64,000 bases of DNA. Source: Pedobacter schmidteae. GTDB lineage: Bacteria > Bacteroidota > Bacteroidia > Sphingobacteriales > Sphingobacteriaceae. Positions 8,304 through 17,170 of this stretch are shown here, piece after piece (position 1 is the stretch's first letter; the number at the start of each line of letters is the position of its first letter). Under the pieces are notes generated by a model, which searched no databases, was not told the origin of the DNA, and saw only the letters and a program-made list of their open reading frames with translations. A program made the position numbers and the translations under genes. The stretch spans positions 989,097 through 1,053,096 of the forward strand of contig NZ_LS999839.1 of the NCBI RefSeq assembly GCF_900564155.1. Direction: 5' to 3'.

Positions 8304-8900
8304 TTATATTGCTAAATAATTACCATATTTAATAGCGACGGTTACCTTTTGCCAAAATATTTTTTGACGTGCAAGTGGTAATTTTTCGAAATGGTTTTCC
8401 TGAATTTGCCGGGCGATGTAAAATATTTCCTGCACAGTATCTACAACATAGGCGCATTTACAGTAGGGGCATACCAAGACCAAGCCAACGACAAACTTCC
8501 CATCATTCTTGAGTATCAGCCTTTGCGCAGTTATCCATAGTTTTATTTTTTCGCCCCCATTATTGGGGTTATCAAAGTATTTTTTGCGACCGTTTATAAA
8601 TTTTACACCTTGGTCGAATCTTACATCTCTAAAAACCTCCCCTCTTTCCATCAAAACCGGTAAATACCTGTTTTCGTGCCCTTTGATTTTCCCGAAGGGT
8701 AAATTTTCTTCATCAGGAAAAGGGAAGCGAAAATTAAACCGATACATTGTGTCGAAGTAGTCTAACGGAGAAAGCCCGGTATAGTGTTCAAGTTCCCCTT
8801 TATAAAAGGCTTGCTGGTATTTTGGTAAACTAATGTTGAAAAGTATGTCCATTGAACCCATAGTTACCGGCACGCCATTATACAAAATTTCTCTTTTCAT
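8304..8900 (-). CDS. Hypothetical protein with CPYC motif
   Basis: 198 residues from the ATG at 8900. A GTG at 8918 is also in frame but falls inside the hairpin at 8915-8942, so ATG is preferred. The protein is soluble and aromatic-rich (MYRFNFRFPFPDEENLPFG). In the C-terminal third it has LVLVCPYCKCAYVVDTVQEI: three cysteines in a CPYCKC cluster that could be half of a metal site or a redox pair. No family recognised. It lies downstream of the 8949-9419 gene with a hairpin between them. Confidence 0.6.
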   Translation of the reverse strand: MKREILYNGVPVTMGSMDILFNISLPKYQQAFYKGELEHYTGLSPLDYFDTMYRFNFRFPFPDEENLPFGKIKGHENRYLPVLMERGEVFRDVRFDQGVKFINGRKKYFDNPNNGGEKIKLWITAQRLILKNDGKFVVGLVLVCPYCKCAYVVDTVQEIFYIARQIQENHFEKLPLARQKIFWQKVTVAIKYGNYLAI

Positions 8901-8914
8901 AATGGTAGTGTTAG

Positions 8915-8942
8915 GCACACGCCCGCGTGAACGGGCGTGTGC
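8915..8942. terminator. Strong GC-rich stem-loop between two minus-strand genes
   Basis: Perfect 11-bp stem (GCACACGCCCG / CGGGCGTGTGC) and 6-base loop between the stop of the 8949-9419 gene and the ATG at 8900. It lacks a T-run, so it may be an attenuator or RNA-processing/stability element that sets expression of the downstream gene, not a full terminator. Confidence 0.5.
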
Positions 8943-8948
8943 TGGTAA

Positions 8949-9419
8949 TTATGGTAGTACGATTTCTGTTTCGATTTCAGTCAATTTTTCCTCACATACT
9001 TTTTGAAGATATGCTACTAGTAAGGAAATTAGCTTAGGTATACGTGTAGTAAATTCCTTGCGTTTACTATCTGTAATTGTGAGTGAGCAGCCGAAATAAC
9101 TGTCCGTTTCTGCTACTATATCTTCTTTATTTTCCAGTGAAAATTGTTTTAAGTCTTTAAGTGTTTCGATCAATTTTTCTCTACCCTTAACCCTCCTGTT
9201 TAGCACTTCTATTACATCAATGGTTGCATCAAGATTCCGGGTTTGGGGAAGTGCTGCCCGCAATTCACTTTTTGTGGGGTTAACCTCCTGTTTTTTTTCT
9301 TGTCCAGCAGGCGTTTCGCTCGGTTCTGTCTTTTGGGCTGGTAATGGAACTACTGGTGCGCCTTTGGTTTGGGTAGTTTTTAATCTTGTTGGAGCCGCAT
9401 TGCGTTTTACTTGTTTCAT
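8949..9419 (-). CDS. Hypothetical ICE protein with disordered N-terminus
   Basis: 156 residues. The first 55 are rich in Lys, Thr, Pro and Gln (for example RNAAPTRLKTTQTKGAPVVP) and look disordered. The rest is helical (NLDATIDVIEVLNRRVKGRE) and ends in a short helix-rich tail. No signal peptide or enzyme motif. Similar basic-tail proteins are common in Bacteroidetes ICE accessory regions, but I cannot name a family. It is preceded by the long nested inverted repeat at 9484-9642. Confidence 0.6.
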   Translation of the reverse strand: MKQVKRNAAPTRLKTTQTKGAPVVPLPAQKTEPSETPAGQEKKQEVNPTKSELRAALPQTRNLDATIDVIEVLNRRVKGREKLIETLKDLKQFSLENKEDIVAETDSYFGCSLTITDSKRKEFTTRIPKLISLLVAYLQKVCEEKLTEIETEIVLP

Positions 9420-9483
9420 AATTTTTAAATTTTAATTGTGAAAGTTTTTTTGCTTCTTCTTTTTTCATAACTGCTTCCAAAAG

Positions 9484-9642
9484 AAAAACAGGAAAAAAGA
9501 AAGAATTTGGGAATGGTTTTTCCTTTTTCAGCGTATAAGTCCCAAAGGGTGCATTGCAGGCTCCAAGGCGTAGCGCCTGCAATGCATTATGCCGCTGGAT
9601 CAGGAAAAACCATTACGTTCGCGGTGCTTTTTACCTGTTTTT
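9484..9642. repeat. Nested long inverted repeat (about 160 bp)
   Basis: Three arm pairs share one centre near 9565: AAAAACAGG 9484-9492 with 9634-9642; AATGGTTTTTCC 9512-9523 with 9603-9614; and TGCATTGCAGGC 9550-9561 with GCCTGCAATGCA 9575-9586. All three are perfect and in the right order to fold into one long interrupted hairpin. It lies in the leader between the divergent genes at 9419 (minus) and 9709 (plus). The purpose is unknown; it resembles the 25030-25159 hairpin in design but not in sequence. Confidence 0.8.
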
Positions 9643-9708
9643 TGGGAAGCGAATTGAGAGGGTTATTACTAAATATTTTAGTATTTTTGAGGCTGTAAAA
9701 CTATTGCC

Positions 9709-10266
9709 ATGACCGTTGATGAGTTAGAAGAATACTTCAAGGGTGCAGAATTACCCAAAGGAGTGCGACTTCGTTATGCCCAGACAATTCCTGATGTCAA
9801 GCGGTTTCTGGAATTAAACATTCCTATCGCACGTGCTTACCCGAATGATCCACATTTCAATAGTTCATATAAGAACTTGCTGTTACTAAAAGAAATACTA
9901 GGTAATCCAACCACTGGCATGCAATTGGAAGAGGGCGTAATGATAATTGGTGATAATGCTGCGTACGAATTACAAACCCGATGTAATGTGGAAGTATATA
10001 AAGCTATGCGAAATGCTATTCTAGCAAAACTTTCAGTGGTGTTTGATGAAATTACTTATAAAGACGCTGACACAAGGGATGGATATTTAGGGGTAACGGG
10101 TTATAAAAATCATGGCAGAACCCGTCGGGCCTGCCATAATGAATTTTATGTAAAAGATTGGTTGGATTATATGGAAAAGGAAGATGTATTCAATAAGAAA
10201 ATGGAAAAACAGATCAGTTGGATTATTGATGTTGTGAGAATAAATGAGCCACTTACTTTAAAATAA
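9709..10266 (+). CDS. Hypothetical protein, possibly DUF6965-like N-terminus
   Basis: 185 residues. The first 65 (MTVDELEEYFKGAELPKGVR, then IPDVKRFLELNI and SSYKNLLLLKEIL) recall a small Bacteroidetes domain I know as DUF6965, typical of mobile elements. This is recalled by eye, not searched. The C-terminal part (residues 70-185) has a Gly/Thr/Arg-rich patch (GYLGVTGYKNHGRTRRACHN) and is not recognised. Soluble, no signal peptide. It precedes the Gabija-like pair by about 390 bases and is unlikely to be co-transcribed with it, given the hairpin at 10345. Confidence 0.6.
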   Translation: MTVDELEEYFKGAELPKGVRLRYAQTIPDVKRFLELNIPIARAYPNDPHFNSSYKNLLLLKEILGNPTTGMQLEEGVMIIGDNAAYELQTRCNVEVYKAMRNAILAKLSVVFDEITYKDADTRDGYLGVTGYKNHGRTRRACHNEFYVKDWLDYMEKEDVFNKKMEKQISWIIDVVRINEPLTLK

Positions 10267-10344
10267 GAATTTGGGTTGTTGAGTTCGGTACATTTTCTTA
10301 ACGACAACAGCAACGAAATTGACCTGCAAAAAATGTATTTGTTT

Positions 10345-10366
10345 AATGAGTAAAAAACTCATTTTT
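10345..10366 (+). terminator. Probable terminator
   Basis: AATGAGT pairs with ACTCATT around a short A-rich loop, followed by TTTT. It stands about 80 bases past the stop at 10266. The weak AT-rich stem makes this a moderate call. Confidence 0.45.
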
Positions 10367-10654
10367 TCCTTTTGAATTTTGCCTGTTATAGTATAATAAA
10401 GTGTTGTACGTTACGGGAACCCGTATATCTGACACTCACTTTTAATAGATATTTGAGAATGAACGCTAAGAAAGGCATGTGTATTGGTCTTCAAAGTTGT
10501 TAAGCTTTCTTCTCCAATTTTTAGACAATATACCGATGTTTTTTAATCTTAATTATTTTACGGAGAATGCTTATTTTGCAATAAGATAGCTATCGAATGC
10601 TTCGAGTTCCCAAACTAAACGCTAATCACACTAACGCTAACACCAACCAAAATT
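10367..10654. other. Leader of the Gabija-like pair
   Basis: No coding frame. It holds a 6-bp palindrome (TACGGG AA CCCGTA) and an ACGCTAA word repeated close to the start codon. The promoter of the ATPase gene must lie here, but I see no unambiguous Bacteroidetes -33/-7 pair. Confidence 0.35.
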
Positions 10655-12286
10655 ATGTACATAAGCAAAGTCATTATTAAAAACTTCAAATCATTTAAAG
10701 ATGCATTCGTCCTAAATCTAAATGAAGGGTTAAATATCCTGGTCGGTAATAATGAGGCTGGAAAGTCAACGATACTTGAAGCCATTCATTTAGCACTATC
10801 AGGATTGTCAAACGGTAGGTATTTCAAAAATGATCTTTCTGAATATTTTTTTAATTATGAATTGAGGCAGGAATATTTAGCAAGTTTAAAAACAAGTCAA
10901 CCGTTTCAACCACCAAGTATAGAAATTGAAATTTACATTGCCGGAGAAAACCTTCCACTTTTTGAGGGAGATTATAATAGTACGGGTAGACAGGGATGTG
11001 GTATTAAGTTAAAAATATCATTCGATGATAGATACAGGGCTGAATATAACGAACTGATTGCGACAGGTGAGTTAAAATCACTCCCAATAGAATTTTATGA
11101 GATCAACTGGATGACTTTTGCGCGAGAGTCAATTACACCAAGAACAATTCCGATTAAATCTGCATTAATTGACTCTAGCAGTAATAGATATAAGAATGGC
11201 TCTGATGTGTACATTTCGCATATAATCCGTGATCATTTAAATGATCAACAAAAGAATGGATTAATTCAGGCACATCGAAAATGGCAGGAAGGATTTGCTG
11301 TTGATACCTCTGTGATAAATGTAAATACCGTCATTAAAGATATAGCTAAGGACAAGAATGTAACATTAACAATTGATCTATCCTCCAAAAATGCTTGGGA
11401 ATCGAGTTTTTTGACATGTGTTGAAAACATCCCATTTCATCATATAGGTAAAGGGGAGCAAGCTGTCATTAAAACAAAATTGGCATTGGAGCATAAAAAG
11501 GCGAAAGAAGCTAATATTATTTTACTCGAAGAACCCGAAAATCACTTATCTCATAGCAAATTGAACCAACTAATTAAGGACGTTCATAGTAAGTGCAGCA
11601 CAAAACAAATATTGATTTCTACACATTCCAGCTATGTTGCTAATAAACTAGGTTTAGACAAGCTAATCCTGATAAATGACAAGAAAGAGATTAAATTAAC
11701 GGCATTGGCTCCTGATACGGAGAACTTCTTTAAAAAAATTCCGGGATATGATACCTTGAGAATGATTTTATGTAAAAAAGCCATTTTAGTTGAAGGCGAC
11801 TGTGATGAACTTTTAGTACAACGTGCATATTTAGATAAATATGGCAAATTACCGATAGAAGATGAAATTGACGTGATATCTGTAGGGACTTCATTCTTGA
11901 GGTTTTTGCAAATCGCTGAAAAAATTGGAAAACGCGTTTGCGTTGTAACCGACACCGATGGCAAATTAGACGAACTAAAGAAAAAATACAGTGACTATTT
12001 AGCTCCTAATGCTAAAGACCATATTAAGATTTGCTTTGATGAAATCATTGATAGTGGGGATTTGAAGTATAAAGATAGGTCGTTTAACTATAATACGCTT
12101 GAGCCAAAATTCTTAAAAGAAAATGGGCTGGTACAAACGTTAAAGATTTTAGGCTTGGGGGGCGAAACATCCATAGATGATCTGCATAAGTATATGAAGG
12201 CCCACAAAACTGATTGTGCTCTAAAGATATTTGAAAGTAAAGAACAGCTAAAATTCCCAAAATATATTTTAGATGCCATCGAGTAG
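10655..12286 (+). CDS. gajA: GajA-like OLD-family ATPase/TOPRIM nuclease
   Basis: Defence nuclease subunit. An ABC-type ATPase domain opens with FKSFKD and Walker A GNNEAGKST (31-39); Walker B IILLEEPE is at about 288-295 and the H-loop STH at 322-324. The C-terminal TOPRIM domain starts with LVEGDCDE (Glu380) and has the acidic pair in DTDG (433-436). Family knowledge: in Gabija, GajA is a sequence-specific nickase held inactive by nucleotides and works with the helicase GajB. At 543 residues it is close to known GajA (under 600). It overlaps the helicase gene by 14 bases, so they are translated as a pair. OLD nucleases also occur alone or in other systems, but the UvrD partner supports Gabija. 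Confidence 0.85.
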   Translation: MYISKVIIKNFKSFKDAFVLNLNEGLNILVGNNEAGKSTILEAIHLALSGLSNGRYFKNDLSEYFFNYELRQEYLASLKTSQPFQPPSIEIEIYIAGENLPLFEGDYNSTGRQGCGIKLKISFDDRYRAEYNELIATGELKSLPIEFYEINWMTFARESITPRTIPIKSALIDSSSNRYKNGSDVYISHIIRDHLNDQQKNGLIQAHRKWQEGFAVDTSVINVNTVIKDIAKDKNVTLTIDLSSKNAWESSFLTCVENIPFHHIGKGEQAVIKTKLALEHKKAKEANIILLEEPENHLSHSKLNQLIKDVHSKCSTKQILISTHSSYVANKLGLDKLILINDKKEIKLTALAPDTENFFKKIPGYDTLRMILCKKAILVEGDCDELLVQRAYLDKYGKLPIEDEIDVISVGTSFLRFLQIAEKIGKRVCVVTDTDGKLDELKKKYSDYLAPNAKDHIKICFDEIIDSGDLKYKDRSFNYNTLEPKFLKENGLVQTLKILGLGGETSIDDLHKYMKAHKTDCALKIFESKEQLKFPKYILDAIE

Positions 12287-13421
12287 AAACAAGTTATTAA
12301 TATCGGTTGCGGGTTCTGGCAAAACGACCCATATTGTCAATCAAGCCTTAAAGGTACGAGATACCAATGTACTTATCACAACCTATACCGAGGCGAACGA
12401 AGAAGAGATTAGGCGCAAATTTCTGGAGATTAACAGATTTATCCCAGCAAACATAACAATTCAAACCTGGTTTTCATTCCTAATTCAGCACGGTGTCAAG
12501 CCCTACCAAGGTAGTATTTATTCAGATGAAATTAATGGCATGCTATTAGTTAACGAAGCATCCGGTATAAATTTTGTAACCAAATCGGGAGTTAAAATTC
12601 CATACAAAGAATCATCCGAGTTTAAGAAACATTATTTTACTAAAAGCGGCAAGCTCTATTCCGATAAGTTGGCAAAATTCGTAATTCGATGCAACGAAAA
12701 GAGTGGCGGAAATTTAATAGATCGTCTTGCTCGGTTGTATCCTCATATTTTTATCGACGAAGTTCAAGATTTAGCTGGCAATGATTTGGAAGTTTTGAAG
12801 TTGTTTTTTAATAGTGCGACTAGTGTTACGATGGTTGGTGATCCACGTCAAGTAACTTACCTCACACATCATGAAAAGTTACATAGCGGTTATAAGAATG
12901 GAAAAATCAAAGAGTTTGTTCTGGAAAAGTGTAAAAACCTATGTGCAATTGACGAAACAACATTAAAGTATTCTCATAGGAATAATGCTGAAATCTGTAT
13001 TTTTTCTTCAAATTTATATCCGGCACTAAGTAAAAGCGAGCCATGTATTTGCAGTAATTGCAGATCAAGTTCTGTCACACACACCGGTGTTTTTTTAATC
13101 TCTGAAGAAGACACAGAGTTGTACAAGAAAAAATACTCACCTACAATTTTGCGATACAAACTTGCAGTTAACCCGGAATGGAATTATGGAAATTGCAAAG
13201 GATTAGGATTTGACCGGGTTTTAATCTATCCAACGGCGTCAATTATTTCATATTTAAAAAACGGCATTTTAACTAAAAAAGTGAAAGGAAAAGATGTACC
13301 TGCATTTGATATTGCCAAATTTTATGTTGCTATAACAAGAGCAAGATATAGTGTAGGCATAATTTGTAGCAATGACGAAATATTAAACATCAAGGGATTA
13401 AGAAAGTGGATGCCTGATTAA
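12273..13421 (+). CDS. gajB: GajB-like UvrD/Rep-family helicase (compact)
   Basis: Superfamily 1 helicase motifs are present in order: Walker A VAGSGKTT (12-19), motif II DEVQ (162-165), motif III GDPRQ (189-193), motif V KGLGFDRV (309-316) and motif VI AITRAR (353-358). At 382 residues it is shorter than the roughly 490 of the studied GajB, mainly in the inserted subdomains. An extra cysteine cluster (C258, C260, C263), absent from typical UvrD proteins as far as I know, lies between motifs III and V. It overlaps the ATPase/TOPRIM gene. In Gabija this protein senses DNA ends or depleted nucleotides and triggers GajA; that role is inferred here. Confidence 0.83.
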   Translation: MPSSRNKLLISVAGSGKTTHIVNQALKVRDTNVLITTYTEANEEEIRRKFLEINRFIPANITIQTWFSFLIQHGVKPYQGSIYSDEINGMLLVNEASGINFVTKSGVKIPYKESSEFKKHYFTKSGKLYSDKLAKFVIRCNEKSGGNLIDRLARLYPHIFIDEVQDLAGNDLEVLKLFFNSATSVTMVGDPRQVTYLTHHEKLHSGYKNGKIKEFVLEKCKNLCAIDETTLKYSHRNNAEICIFSSNLYPALSKSEPCICSNCRSSSVTHTGVFLISEEDTELYKKKYSPTILRYKLAVNPEWNYGNCKGLGFDRVLIYPTASIISYLKNGILTKKVKGKDVPAFDIAKFYVAITRARYSVGIICSNDEILNIKGLRKWMPD

Positions 13422-13446
13422 AAAAGTGGTTTCTGTAAATAGGATA

Positions 13447-14010
13447 TTATTTATTTGTATTTACATTTTGACCTTGAATAATAAAATCTTTAATCTCACG
13501 AGGTTGAATTTCGATTTGTTTTTCAGCTACAGGAGAAAAAGCAAAAAGGTTTTTATCAAGTAATTTGGCGATTACCAGTTCAAAATTTTCTTCGCTGGTT
13601 ATACTAACAACTTCATGCGCTTGAAGCTCTATTGGAAGTATATTCTTATTAAAAGCCTCAAAAGTAATCAGGATATACTTGTTATGCTTAGTTTTTATTT
13701 CTTCCTTTATTGTCCGGTACTCATCACCAACCCCTCCGGTCAAATTTTCCGCCTTTGTTTTGTAGGTTGAATCTAATACAACGATTACCTTTTGAGAATC
13801 CCGGATATTGTCTAGGATCATTTCATTGAAATTTATACTGGTTTTTTCTTGACGTAATACCAAATCGTTGAACGCGTTAAACCCTGCTTTTCGCAATCGA
13901 TTGGTGAAAGAATGTACACGGTTATTATGCTCCTTATCTCCATGAGCATATGTAACAAACACATTTAATATATCCTTTCTCAAGTGATACTGATTTTCTA
14001 TGTGGAACAA
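13447..14010 (-). CDS. SEFIR/TIR-like domain protein
   Basis: Residues 14-105 match the SEFIR branch of the TIR superfamily: box 1 NVFVTYAHGDKEHNNRV, helix FTNRLRKAGFNAFND, then NFNEMILDNIRDSQKVIVVLD and GGVGDEYRTIKEEI. The C-terminal 70 residues are helical and not recognised. SEFIR proteins are used in bacterial immunity as interaction domains or NAD-degrading effectors. The only in-frame start is TTG at 14010; no ATG occurs before the domain. It converges with the Gabija-like helicase gene, 25 bases apart, inside a defence-rich stretch. No transmembrane segment. An effector role is inferred. Confidence 0.75.
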   Translation of the reverse strand: MFHIENQYHLRKDILNVFVTYAHGDKEHNNRVHSFTNRLRKAGFNAFNDLVLRQEKTSINFNEMILDNIRDSQKVIVVLDSTYKTKAENLTGGVGDEYRTIKEEIKTKHNKYILITFEAFNKNILPIELQAHEVVSITSEENFELVIAKLLDKNLFAFSPVAEKQIEIQPREIKDFIIQGQNVNTNK

Positions 14011-14125
14011 TTTAAGATAGATGAGGCTTTATCTAAGGATAGAGATGCAAATAATCTCGCAGCCCCCGGGTACCAAAACTAAAATTTTGTTGGCAGTACA
14101 CAAAAAAATTTTATGGAAAGGGGGC

Positions 14126-14584
14126 TTACACTAACCCCTCATCCATAAAACTTGTATAACCATCAGTGGTAATAATCAGATGGTCGCAGAACTCAATATT
14201 CAACAGCTTTGCTGCATCTCCTAGTCTTTTTGTTAGTTTCATATCTTCCACACTTGGTCGAAGATCTCCACTTGGATGGTTATGAGCTATGAGTATTTTG
14301 GAAGCTAATGCTTTTAAAGCTATTGAAAAAACAACTTTAAAATCAACAAGACAAGCAGATAGCGTTCCAGTTGAAATATGAACAATTCCTAATACCCTAT
14401 TGGCTTTATTTAACAGAAGCATGTACGTTTCCTCTACCATTTGGATTTTACCAGTAGGCCAGTGTTCCATAAATATTTCGTAGGCCAATTTTGAACTGAC
14501 AATAACAGGTCTTTCATTAATGCTGTAATGAGTACGATAGTTTACTTCAATTTCTGAAACGTTGAGTAATGATTGATGTGCCAT
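14126..14584 (-). CDS. RadC-like JAB-domain protein
   Basis: 152 residues from the ATG at 14584 (MAHQSLLNV); a longer upstream frame is unlikely. The JAB/MPN metalloprotease-like signature is intact: Glu in the N-terminal region (VEETYMLLLNK), then HNHPSGDLRPSVED (about residues 101-114), with two histidines, a serine and an aspartate for zinc binding. Bacteroidetes ICEs usually carry one copy. The family was named for RadC, but DNA repair activity is doubtful and the biochemical role is unknown. The leader before its ATG (ATAATTTTAAATTT) is close to those of other minus-strand ICE genes here. Confidence 0.85.
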   Translation of the reverse strand: MAHQSLLNVSEIEVNYRTHYSINERPVIVSSKLAYEIFMEHWPTGKIQMVEETYMLLLNKANRVLGIVHISTGTLSACLVDFKVVFSIALKALASKILIAHNHPSGDLRPSVEDMKLTKRLGDAAKLLNIEFCDHLIITTDGYTSFMDEGLV

Positions 14585-14750
14585 AATTTTAAATTTTATT
14601 ATGGCACTTGCATAAATACTGGCCTGAATAGGCAAAGAAGCAACGGAATAAATAGGCGCAGCCGGTTTATGCCGGAATTTCTTTGCTATTTCGGGCCTGT
14701 GTTTAATTTCGCGAGAGATAAAATTTACACCGAGCTAAAAAATGATATAA

Positions 14751-15488
14751 TTACCTCTTACCACTAAATATCTGCAATAAGTAATTAAATATGTTGGCAA
14801 AACTAATGTATAGATTTAGTGCATGTACTATAGCTACCTTTTGAGGATCAATAGTAATTATATTTATTTGATCAGTAGGAATTTCTAATTCTAGGTTTTT
14901 CACTTTTTGCACATCGTAGGCAATTAAACCTGTAAAAATGGTAATACCTAAATATGATGCTAGAAGATTGAAGTCTATGCTATTTACCAATATATTGATA
15001 CATGTAACAAGCAATAATGCAATCAATCCTGAATATAAAATCGGCCCTAACTTGCTTAAATCTTTATCGGTAGTAAAGCCCATAACCGCCATTACAATAA
15101 ATATCACGGCTGCTCCAACAAAAGCACTTAGAATTGTGGTTACTGGAACCTTACTGAAGATCGTAGAAATAGTGATTCCAATTAACACAGCAAAAGACAT
15201 AAAAAGCAGTATTGACAAAGCCTTGGGCAATCTTTTATAGTGCGTGTAGTGTAATAGACTTGCTATTACAAACGGTGCTAAAATCACAATAAAACCAAGT
15301 AGTTTGGGTCTTGAAGAGGTATCATCAAAAAATAGATTATGAATCTCTTCGTTTGTATTAACGATATAGGCCGTAGTTGCAGTAGCAGCTATAGCGATGA
15401 CCATCCATAGGAAAACGCTACTGTAAAATCTCTTAGCAACGAGATAATTTTGATCAATGGCTAAGGCTTGTCTTTGTTTAAAACTCAT
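14751..15488 (-). CDS. Bax inhibitor-1/YccA-like membrane protein
   Basis: 245 residues with about seven hydrophobic segments and no signal peptide. Resemblance to the BI-1 family lies in the pattern of the last four segments: GFTTDKDLSKLGPILYSGLI, LGITIFTGLIAYDVQKVKNL, and a terminal ALNLYISFANIFNYLLQIFSG. In that family these regions hold the acidic residues of a pH-gated calcium leak; here Asp residues are present in AYDVQ but the second aspartate is not obvious. It sits between RadC and the RES gene, so it is ICE cargo. A membrane-stress or host-protection role is inference. Confidence 0.7.
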   Translation of the reverse strand: MSFKQRQALAIDQNYLVAKRFYSSVFLWMVIAIAATATTAYIVNTNEEIHNLFFDDTSSRPKLLGFIVILAPFVIASLLHYTHYKRLPKALSILLFMSFAVLIGITISTIFSKVPVTTILSAFVGAAVIFIVMAVMGFTTDKDLSKLGPILYSGLIALLLVTCINILVNSIDFNLLASYLGITIFTGLIAYDVQKVKNLELEIPTDQINIITIDPQKVAIVHALNLYISFANIFNYLLQIFSGKR

Positions 15489-15652
15489 GACTTTGGCAAT
15501 TTTGATTAATAATCAAATATTCCAAATCAATCAAGACGGTAGGTTGAAGTAACGCAAAACTATTTTATAACTTTTGAATTGCCAAATAATTAATCGTATA
15601 AGTCTAGCAGCACAAACCCCCAAAAAACCGTTAAAACAATTCAGGATCAAGA

Positions 15653-17023
15653 TCATTTACTGGTTGATTTAGTTGGTTGACGCTTGCTTTTTATTGTTCT
15701 AACGTCGTAAGTTTTAAAATTGAATTTAACTGACCTTATATTGTAAACCTTGAGATCATTTAAATCTAATTCAATTTGAGGGTCACTATTTTGCCCCAGG
15801 TTCCATCTAACAGCTTTTCCCTCACCTATAATCTCATTTCGAGTGTAGTTAGATAGTTCGTAGTTATCGTAGTCATATTTTCTTTCAATCCTAATACCTA
15901 TCAAACCAGCATCTACATCAAGTTCCTTTACCGTTGAAACCTTATGAAATAATACAACATTATTTCCATCTTCTCCATGCTGTACAGAAGGGAAAATAAC
16001 CCCATCAAAATCAGTTCTCGATGCCAGATATTCCGACACGACTTGTGTTATAACATAATCCAATCCTTCATCATCGGGCATCACAGGTTGTGACATTTTT
16101 AAGCATAAATTGTTTAAAAACGTCAATCTTTGGCGGATAGAAAGGTACTTTCTGTCAAAAATACTGCCTTTGGGAGTGGCATGTATAAGCGCACCTAAAT
16201 CTAATAACTTTAGGCGGCTCAAAATATTGAATCGACCAACTACCACATTACTACCTACAGGTGGACGAACTTCCGCAATTGCAACCTCTGGTGTTGAAGC
16301 TCCATAAAACACAGATATTCCCCTAGCATTCATTCTACCAGCGGCGGCGAATTCATGAGGTGGCGGGCCAATATGTTTATCAGGGTTTTTTAGTGCTTCT
16401 TCAAATCTTGAAGGTGATTGAAATACACGTGCTCTATATAGAAAAGGTATTTCGGAATCCTTACCGGCATTAACAATAATTTGATTTCTTCCATTAATGC
16501 CTATCTCGTCAAGCCCAGCAAAACAAGTTTCTAAGATATCAGTAGCGGTTTCACTAAAATATCGAGAGGTTGTCCTTACTTCATTTTCAAATTCCTTCCA
16601 TTGCTCTAAGTACTCACTGTAATCTGCATCTTTTTCAGTATAATAAGCCTCTTCACAAAAGTCGTTATACTGTTCAATTCCATCCCAATCTTGGTGTTTA
16701 TCGTCAAGCTCCTTTCGAATTTCTTCGACAAATTCATAGGGTATTTGAGCGTGAAGCTCTATTGCCTCATTTACCGGCGATCCTTTAGGAACATAATCCT
16801 TGTTCAATTGAGTAAGAGCAATATAATCATAACCTTGTGGCTCAACAGGTGACATTTGAAGATGTTCTTTAAACGCGCTATCGATTTCCTCCGCCAATTT
16901 AGCTAAATTAAAAGCCTGATTATGTTGATGGCAGTGTGAGCATTTGTGTTTTGCACCAGAATTTTCAACTATATATCTCAAGTGCTTATCACCTATACAC
17001 TCGTAGCAAAGAAATTTCTTCAT
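15653..17023 (-). CDS. RES-domain protein with N-terminal zinc ribbon
   Basis: 456 residues from the ATG at 17023. Residues 1-35 hold two CxxC pairs (CYEC, CSHC) that form a zinc ribbon, then a helical region to about 190. A RES domain follows: FLYRARVFQ, then GRMNARGISVFYGASTPEVA and IAEVRPPVGSNVVVG, then FDGVIFPSVQHGEDGNNVVLF. Known RES proteins are NAD+-degrading toxins, usually paired with an Xre/ParS antitoxin. No such antitoxin gene is adjacent, and the architecture resembles the HEPN/RES-associated N-terminal group. It may be a single-gene NAD-depleting defence effector whose N-terminal region does the sensing. Confidence 0.8.
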   Translation of the reverse strand: MKKFLCYECIGDKHLRYIVENSGAKHKCSHCHQHNQAFNLAKLAEEIDSAFKEHLQMSPVEPQGYDYIALTQLNKDYVPKGSPVNEAIELHAQIPYEFVEEIRKELDDKHQDWDGIEQYNDFCEEAYYTEKDADYSEYLEQWKEFENEVRTTSRYFSETATDILETCFAGLDEIGINGRNQIIVNAGKDSEIPFLYRARVFQSPSRFEEALKNPDKHIGPPPHEFAAAGRMNARGISVFYGASTPEVAIAEVRPPVGSNVVVGRFNILSRLKLLDLGALIHATPKGSIFDRKYLSIRQRLTFLNNLCLKMSQPVMPDDEGLDYVITQVVSEYLASRTDFDGVIFPSVQHGEDGNNVVLFHKVSTVKELDVDAGLIGIRIERKYDYDNYELSNYTRNEIIGEGKAVRWNLGQNSDPQIELDLNDLKVYNIRSVKFNFKTYDVRTIKSKRQPTKSTSK

Positions 17024-17170
17024 TGATGTAATTATGAAAATGATTGAATACTGTTCAGAACAGGATATAAATATCCTTAAAATTTGTGAACCCACCACGA
17101 TTTAATCAATACAATTGTTTGATGCAGCAAATAAAAAAACGCTGGTGGTTACAACCACCAGCGTAATATA

